From DATMYQ01 sp035560935 (GTDB lineage: Bacteria; Bacillota; Negativicutes; Sporomusales; Sporomusaceae): 10,128 nt of DNA. The notes below the pieces were generated by a model. That model had not been told where the DNA came from. It ran no database searches and saw only the letters and a program-made list of their open reading frames with translations. The DNA lies in contig DATMYQ010000257.1 of the NCBI GenBank assembly GCA_035560935.1, positions 1 to 10,128 on the forward strand, given 5' to 3'. Positions within the stretch are counted from its first letter, which is position 1. Each line of letters opens with the position of its first letter. This document shows positions 6,513 through 10,128 of this stretch, one piece after another. The position numbers and the translations under genes are program-made.

Positions 6513-8441
6513 TCAGTCTTTCCAGAGATTATTGGCGGCATATTTTAAAATTACGTTGCAGCAATGGTCACAATACCCATTCCGCTGCATTTCCTCGACC
6601 ATCGCGTCATACTTGGTATCCTGTTCTTTGTCACGAACCCGGGCCTTGGTAATTACCCGGGACAATTCCTTCACCGACGCCGTCAGTTTTTTCTCGATCG
6701 CTTCCTTTAACGGCTCATAGCTGACATAATTAATCTTACCGCCGCTGCGCATGACCGAAAACATGTAGGCGGTAACATCCTGCCGGAACCCCTGGGCCGC
6801 TGTGCCGGTAATACCGATCTGTTCCTCTATCGACTGTAAAAATTTCTCGTCGGGTTCCAGTTCCTCACCCGTGTTTTCGTCCTTGATCTTCGTATTGTTG
6901 ACAAACGCCTCGGAATGGTCCAGATAATTGTTAAACAAACTTTCCGCCTGCTCCCGGTACCCGTAGATAAACGCCCGGGTCACTTCTTTTTCTAATATCT
7001 TGTTGTATTCTTTTTTTATAGCATCTTGCAGAAAACCCAGATACCTTTTTTTGTCATCCTCGGAAACCGTCAGTTCTTTCACCGCTTTTACCAACACATC
7101 GATCACGGCGATGGGATTAATACAATCATGCTCGGCTTCCGACAAAGCTATATCCAGGCTTTTCATGATAAACCGGGTGGAAATACCGCTCATGCCTTCC
7201 CGTTGGGTTTCTTCCCGCAGTTCAAATATATCAACCTTTTTCGTGGCGCCTTTTTCCACGATTTCCTCACCGTTATAAATCTTCATTTTTGTCAGCGGAT
7301 CCACCTTGGCAGACGGCGCCAAACGGGTCAGGATCGCAAACATCGACGCCACTTCGATGGTGTTGGGTGCGATATGAGCGTTGAAATTACTGTTACGGAG
7401 CATTTTTTTATAAATTTTCACTTCCTCATCAAGTTCCATGCAGTAAGGGACTTCCACTTTGACGATCCGGTCCAAAATGGCCTCGTTGGTATGATCGGAA
7501 CGGAACTTGTTCCATTCCGCCTCATTGGAATGGGCGAGAATAATCCCGTCGAAATAGATCATTGCGCCCTTGCCCGGCGACGGTACCGATTTTTCCTGCG
7601 TGGCGGTAATCATCGTATGCAGATATTCCACGTCATTTTTAAACACTTCTATGAACTCAACAATTCCCCGATTACCCACATTGAACGCGCCGTTCAGTGA
7701 CAGTACCCGGGGGTCGTCCTCCGGATACAGATCCAGCTTGGAAATATCGACCGACCCATACAGAACCGAAGTATCCTGATTATTGGGATCCACCGGCGGC
7801 ACCACGCCAATCCCTTTGCGGGAGCGAATGGAAAAGTCCGCCACCGTCACCGGATAATGCTCAAATTCCCCGTTATATTCGTTCTTCAGCCGGTAACGGC
7901 AAACCGGGCAAAGATCCCCCTCCATTTTCACTCCCAGCGCTTTTTCAAATTCCGGGCGCAAATGCTTCGGTATCAGATGCAACGGCTCTTCCCGCATCGG
8001 GCAGTCCTTGATCACATAGATCGACTCGCTCATCTCCAGTGCCCGTTTGATCGCCTCGACAATCGACGATTTTCCCGCACCCACCGGTCCCACCAGATAT
8101 AGTACCTGACGCGATTCTTCCCCTTTCATGGCGGCAGAATGAAAATACCGCATGATTTTCATCAAGGTCTTGTCAATGCCGAAAAAATCCGGTTTAAAAA
8201 ACTCATAGCGTTTGATCGTATCATTCCCGTAAATCCGTTTCAACCGCGGATTTTCTTCCGTCTTGACCGTTTCCACGCCCCGGGCGGTCAGCAGCTCGTG
8301 CAAGCGCTGATGCGACAACACTATCATTTGAGGATTTTCCTTAACCAGGGCCAGATAGTCCAGCAACGTTCCGGAAAATTGTTGACGTTTGCGTTCTTCC
8401 CGATCTTTGTGAATCAACGCGTCAAAATCAAAGCCGGTCAT
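6513..8441 (-). CDS. prkA: PrkA family AAA+ serine protein kinase
   Basis: This is a 642-residue protein of the PrkA/YeaG family, described as a serine/threonine kinase of sporulating and stressed cells and also reported to have ATP-dependent protease activity in Bacillus. The N-terminal AAA+ domain has Walker A GPVGAGKSS (118-126), a Walker-B-like VEFIE (261-265), a sensor-1-like stretch HSNEAEW (304-310) and a likely arginine near R325 in LDRIVKVEVPY. The C-terminal PrkA domain occupies roughly 400-642. Two cysteine pairs stand out: CPVC (178-181) and CDHCC (624-628). The chosen ATG (8441) has AGGGGGGA six bases upstream. An in-frame TTG at 8474 would add 11 residues, but they would be encoded by the ribosome binding site itself. 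First gene of an operon with yhbH and spoVR. Whether kinase or protease activity dominates cannot be told from sequence. Confidence 0.95.
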   Translation of the reverse strand: MTGFDFDALIHKDREERKRQQFSGTLLDYLALVKENPQMIVLSHQRLHELLTARGVETVKTEENPRLKRIYGNDTIKRYEFFKPDFFGIDKTLMKIMRYFHSAAMKGEESRQVLYLVGPVGAGKSSIVEAIKRALEMSESIYVIKDCPMREEPLHLIPKHLRPEFEKALGVKMEGDLCPVCRYRLKNEYNGEFEHYPVTVADFSIRSRKGIGVVPPVDPNNQDTSVLYGSVDISKLDLYPEDDPRVLSLNGAFNVGNRGIVEFIEVFKNDVEYLHTMITATQEKSVPSPGKGAMIYFDGIILAHSNEAEWNKFRSDHTNEAILDRIVKVEVPYCMELDEEVKIYKKMLRNSNFNAHIAPNTIEVASMFAILTRLAPSAKVDPLTKMKIYNGEEIVEKGATKKVDIFELREETQREGMSGISTRFIMKSLDIALSEAEHDCINPIAVIDVLVKAVKELTVSEDDKKRYLGFLQDAIKKEYNKILEKEVTRAFIYGYREQAESLFNNYLDHSEAFVNNTKIKDENTGEELEPDEKFLQSIEEQIGITGTAAQGFRQDVTAYMFSVMRSGGKINYVSYEPLKEAIEKKLTASVKELSRVITKARVRDKEQDTKYDAMVEEMQRNGYCDHCCNVILKYAANNLWKD

Positions 8442-8447
8442 TCTGTC

Positions 8448-8455
8448 TCCCCCCT
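8448..8455 (-). promoter_or_regulatory. Ribosome binding site deciding the prkA start
   Basis: Minus-strand AGGGGGGA lies six bases before the ATG at 8441, an ideal distance. No comparable site precedes the alternative in-frame TTG at 8474, so the shorter protein beginning MTGFDFD is preferred. Confidence 0.8.
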
Positions 8456-8579
8456 CTTGGCAGAGTTCGGCCAAGAACCAAACAAACCATTCCTTGCGGC
8501 AGTACTTTCTTTCATTTCCTTATCCGTCGGATAGAAGTACCGGCGCCACACTGCTTTGGCCGCATCTGCTCTTAGTTAT

Positions 8580-8608
8580 ATTATCGTCTATGTTGATCTG
8601 AATTGAAA
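8580..8608 (-). promoter_or_regulatory. Candidate prkA operon promoter
   Basis: Minus-strand GATAAT (8585-8580) matches five of six bases of a housekeeping -10 box. It is preceded after 17 bp by TTTCAA (8608-8603), a three-of-six -35 match. It would give a leader of about 130 nt before prkA. In Bacillus the homologous genes are driven by the mother-cell factor sigma-E. I could not find a convincing sigma-E pair here, although CATAGACG within the spacer resembles part of a CATACAnT box. Confidence 0.35.
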
Positions 8609-8670
8609 GCATTTGCAGTTAGTTCTTTCTATAACATGACTATTGGCAAATAATAAAAACTTTTTCAATT

Positions 8671-8701
8671 AAAAAACCCCCCACGATATTTCGCTGAGGG
8701 T
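8671..8701 (-). terminator. Rho-independent terminator of the CNNM/CorC gene
   Basis: On the minus strand ACCCTCAGCGA pairs with TCGTGGGGGGT around an AATA loop, with one mismatch and two G-T wobbles, and runs straight into six T residues (8676-8671). It lies about 40 bases past the stop of the CBS-domain membrane protein gene and upstream of the prkA promoter region. It therefore separates the two transcription units. Confidence 0.85.
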
Positions 8702-8739
8702 CTTTGTCAATATTTTATACGCGTTGCCGACAAATCATT

Positions 8740-10080
8740 TTATTGCTCTTCCTCTTCCATCACTTCGTCCGGCAACAACGACACCAGAATTTTATCCACC
8801 CGCAGCCGGTCCATGTCCAATACTTCAAACCGCAGACCTCCCCAGTGAAAAAACTCCGCTTCGCTGGGTATCCGGCCCATATATGAGGTAATAAATCCGC
8901 CCACGGTATTGTAATTATCCCGGTCTTCTTCCGGCAATTCCTCTAAATCGAAGATTTCCTTAAACTCTTCCACCGAAAGCATTCCATCGATCAGCCAGCT
9001 GCCATCGTCCCGCATCAGCACCAACCGTTCCTCGGCGGCTTCATCCGGCATCGGCAGCTCACCAACCAATTCCTCCAGAATATCATGCATCGTCACCAGT
9101 CCCAATACGCCACCGTATTCGTCCATGACAATGGCTTCATGGGTGCCGGATGCTTTAAACATTTCCAGTGTTTTTAACGCGCTGGTAAATTTGGGAACAA
9201 ACAATGGCTCCCGAATATGCTTCTCAATTTGAATCGCGCCGGTATCCATGCCGGCCAGCAACAAATCTTTGACAAACACGATACCGGAAAATTCGTCCAA
9301 ACTGCCCCTGGCAGCAGGAAAACGGGTATGGGGGCTTTCCCGGATAATTTTTAAATTTTCTTCATCCGGATCATCCAGATCCAGCCAGATCCATTGTGTC
9401 CGGGGAGTCATCAGGGCGCTGATTTTCAAATCGCCAAATCGAAATACCCGATCCACCATTTCTTTTTCCGCCAGTTCAAAAGTGCCGGTTTCCGTACCCT
9501 GTTCGATTAAAAATTTTACTTCCTCTTCCGTCACTTCCTGTTCCTGCGAGACTTTAAATCCGAACAGTTTCAGAATAAAGGACGTAGACTGACTTAAAAA
9601 ACTGGCTACTGGTCCGATAATCATCAAAAACACACCCATCGGCCGGGAAACCAGGCAGGCCACGGTTTCCGGATTGTTCAACGCCATCCGCTTAGGAACC
9701 AATTCTCCTACCACTAGCGATAAAAATGTAATCACCGTAACCACTAAAAACAAACTAATCGAATCGCTATACACTTCCAGACCGGGAATTTTTTTGATAT
9801 AGGGGGTCATTTCATGAGATACCGTGGCACCGCCATAAGCACCGGTCAAAATGCCAATCAGCGTAATACCCACCTGTACGCTAGCCAGCATCCGGGTTGA
9901 ATCCTCGGCAAGTTTCAAGGCCATTTTGGCTCCACTGATTCCTTTATCGGCCATTCTTTCTAAACGACCTCTCCGGGAAGAAATAATCGCCATTTCGGAC
10001 ATCGAAAATAATCCATTAGCAATAATCAGGATACAAATTATAGCGATTTCTGTACCTATACCGTCTGAAGCAGGTTCCAA
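8740..10080 (-). CDS. CNNM/CorC family CBS-domain membrane protein (HlyC/CorC-type)
   Basis: This 446-residue protein has the standard three-part layout of the bacterial CNNM/CorC (UPF0053) family, which is linked to magnesium/cobalt efflux and resistance. The N-terminal DUF21 transmembrane domain spans about 8-175, with hydrophobic helices near 10-25, 66-85, 108-126 and 145-170 and the motifs SEMAIIS (28-34) and GELVPKRMAL (125-134). A CBS pair follows (about 217-340), including LMTPRTQW (223-230) and DEYGGVLGLVT (320-330). A CorC_HlyC domain lies at about 350-438 and the tail is acidic (MEEEEQ). The start is TTG at 10080: an in-frame TGA lies three codons upstream, and AAGGAG is 13 bases away, which is long. 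An out-of-frame ATG sits nearer that site. The older label hemolysin is not supported as a function. Monocistronic here, with its own terminator. Confidence 0.93.
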   Translation of the reverse strand: MEPASDGIGTEIAIICILIIANGLFSMSEMAIISSRRGRLERMADKGISGAKMALKLAEDSTRMLASVQVGITLIGILTGAYGGATVSHEMTPYIKKIPGLEVYSDSISLFLVVTVITFLSLVVGELVPKRMALNNPETVACLVSRPMGVFLMIIGPVASFLSQSTSFILKLFGFKVSQEQEVTEEEVKFLIEQGTETGTFELAEKEMVDRVFRFGDLKISALMTPRTQWIWLDLDDPDEENLKIIRESPHTRFPAARGSLDEFSGIVFVKDLLLAGMDTGAIQIEKHIREPLFVPKFTSALKTLEMFKASGTHEAIVMDEYGGVLGLVTMHDILEELVGELPMPDEAAEERLVLMRDDGSWLIDGMLSVEEFKEIFDLEELPEEDRDNYNTVGGFITSYMGRIPSEAEFFHWGGLRFEVLDMDRLRVDKILVSLLPDEVMEEEEQ

Positions 10081-10093
10081 AACGTATCATCCA

Positions 10094-10127
10094 CTCCTTA
10101 GATGCAAATGTATTGAAGAAAATTATA
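10094..10127 (-). promoter_or_regulatory. -10 box and ribosome binding site of the CNNM/CorC gene
   Basis: A perfect minus-strand TATAAT at 10127-10122 lies at the right edge; its -35 partner would be outside the window. AAGGAG (10099-10094) follows. The short leader implied (about 35 nt) suits a direct housekeeping promoter for this gene. Because only the -10 is visible, the promoter call is provisional. Confidence 0.5.
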
Positions 10128-10128
10128 C

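Noticed and set aside
7026..7700. 224-codon plus-strand ORF opposite prkA
   Set aside because: It overlaps the conserved PrkA coding region on the other strand and has no family features.
8442..8474. Longer PrkA start at TTG 8474
   Set aside because: The 11 extra codons include the Shine-Dalgarno sequence of the ATG at 8441 and have no ribosome site of their own.
8586..8680. Sigma-E or sigma-K promoter for the prkA operon
   Set aside because: CATAGACG resembles part of a sigma-E -10 box but no matching -35 lies at the required distance, and the sigma-K spacing does not fit.
1..10128. CRISPR array, insertion sequence, tRNA or rRNA
   Set aside because: No regularly spaced repeats, transposase motifs, terminal repeats or tRNA-like cloverleaf were seen on either strand.

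Overview
This window looks like the chromosome of an endospore-forming, low-to-medium-GC Bacillota. The evidence is strong GGAGG-type ribosome binding sites, a sporulation-associated prkA–yhbH–spoVR cluster, a butyrate kinase and a Bacillota-style GyrA. The GyrA wording around its N-terminal signature (Met before RALPDVRDG) and the overall gene content would fit a Negativicutes/Sporomusaceae-like anaerobe. That placement is an inference and was not tested by any search.

Layout, left to right. A perfect 38-bp palindrome (1-38) lies just past the stop of gyrA (47-2482, minus), the DNA gyrase A subunit. A 274-bp divergent intergenic region separates gyrA from buk (2757-3827, plus), butyrate kinase. 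A strong hairpin (3875-3910) sits between buk and the convergent three-gene minus-strand operon prkA (6513-8441) → yhbH (5288-6484) → spoVR (3984-5291). About 300 bp upstream of prkA holds a candidate promoter and a clear rho-independent terminator (8671-8701). That terminator ends the last gene, a CNNM/CorC-type CBS-domain membrane protein (8740-10080, minus), which starts from a TTG codon and whose -10 box is at the right edge.

How the genes work together. prkA, yhbH and spoVR form one tight transcription unit: a 28-bp gap, then a 4-bp ATGA overlap, each gene with its own strong Shine-Dalgarno site. They encode an AAA+ protein kinase/ATPase, a von Willebrand A-like (DUF444) protein with an intact metal-site motif, and a SpoVR/YcgB protein. 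This trio is conserved from Bacillus to enterobacteria and linked to sporulation or stress/starvation, but its biochemistry is incompletely understood. It is the most interesting content here. gyrA, buk and the CNNM gene look like independent housekeeping or metabolic units.

I see no mobile elements, CRISPR arrays, tRNA/rRNA genes or disrupted genes. All six coding regions are full length. I do not see a wholly new system. The findings are second-look items on the trio, on unusual start codons and on intergenic structure.
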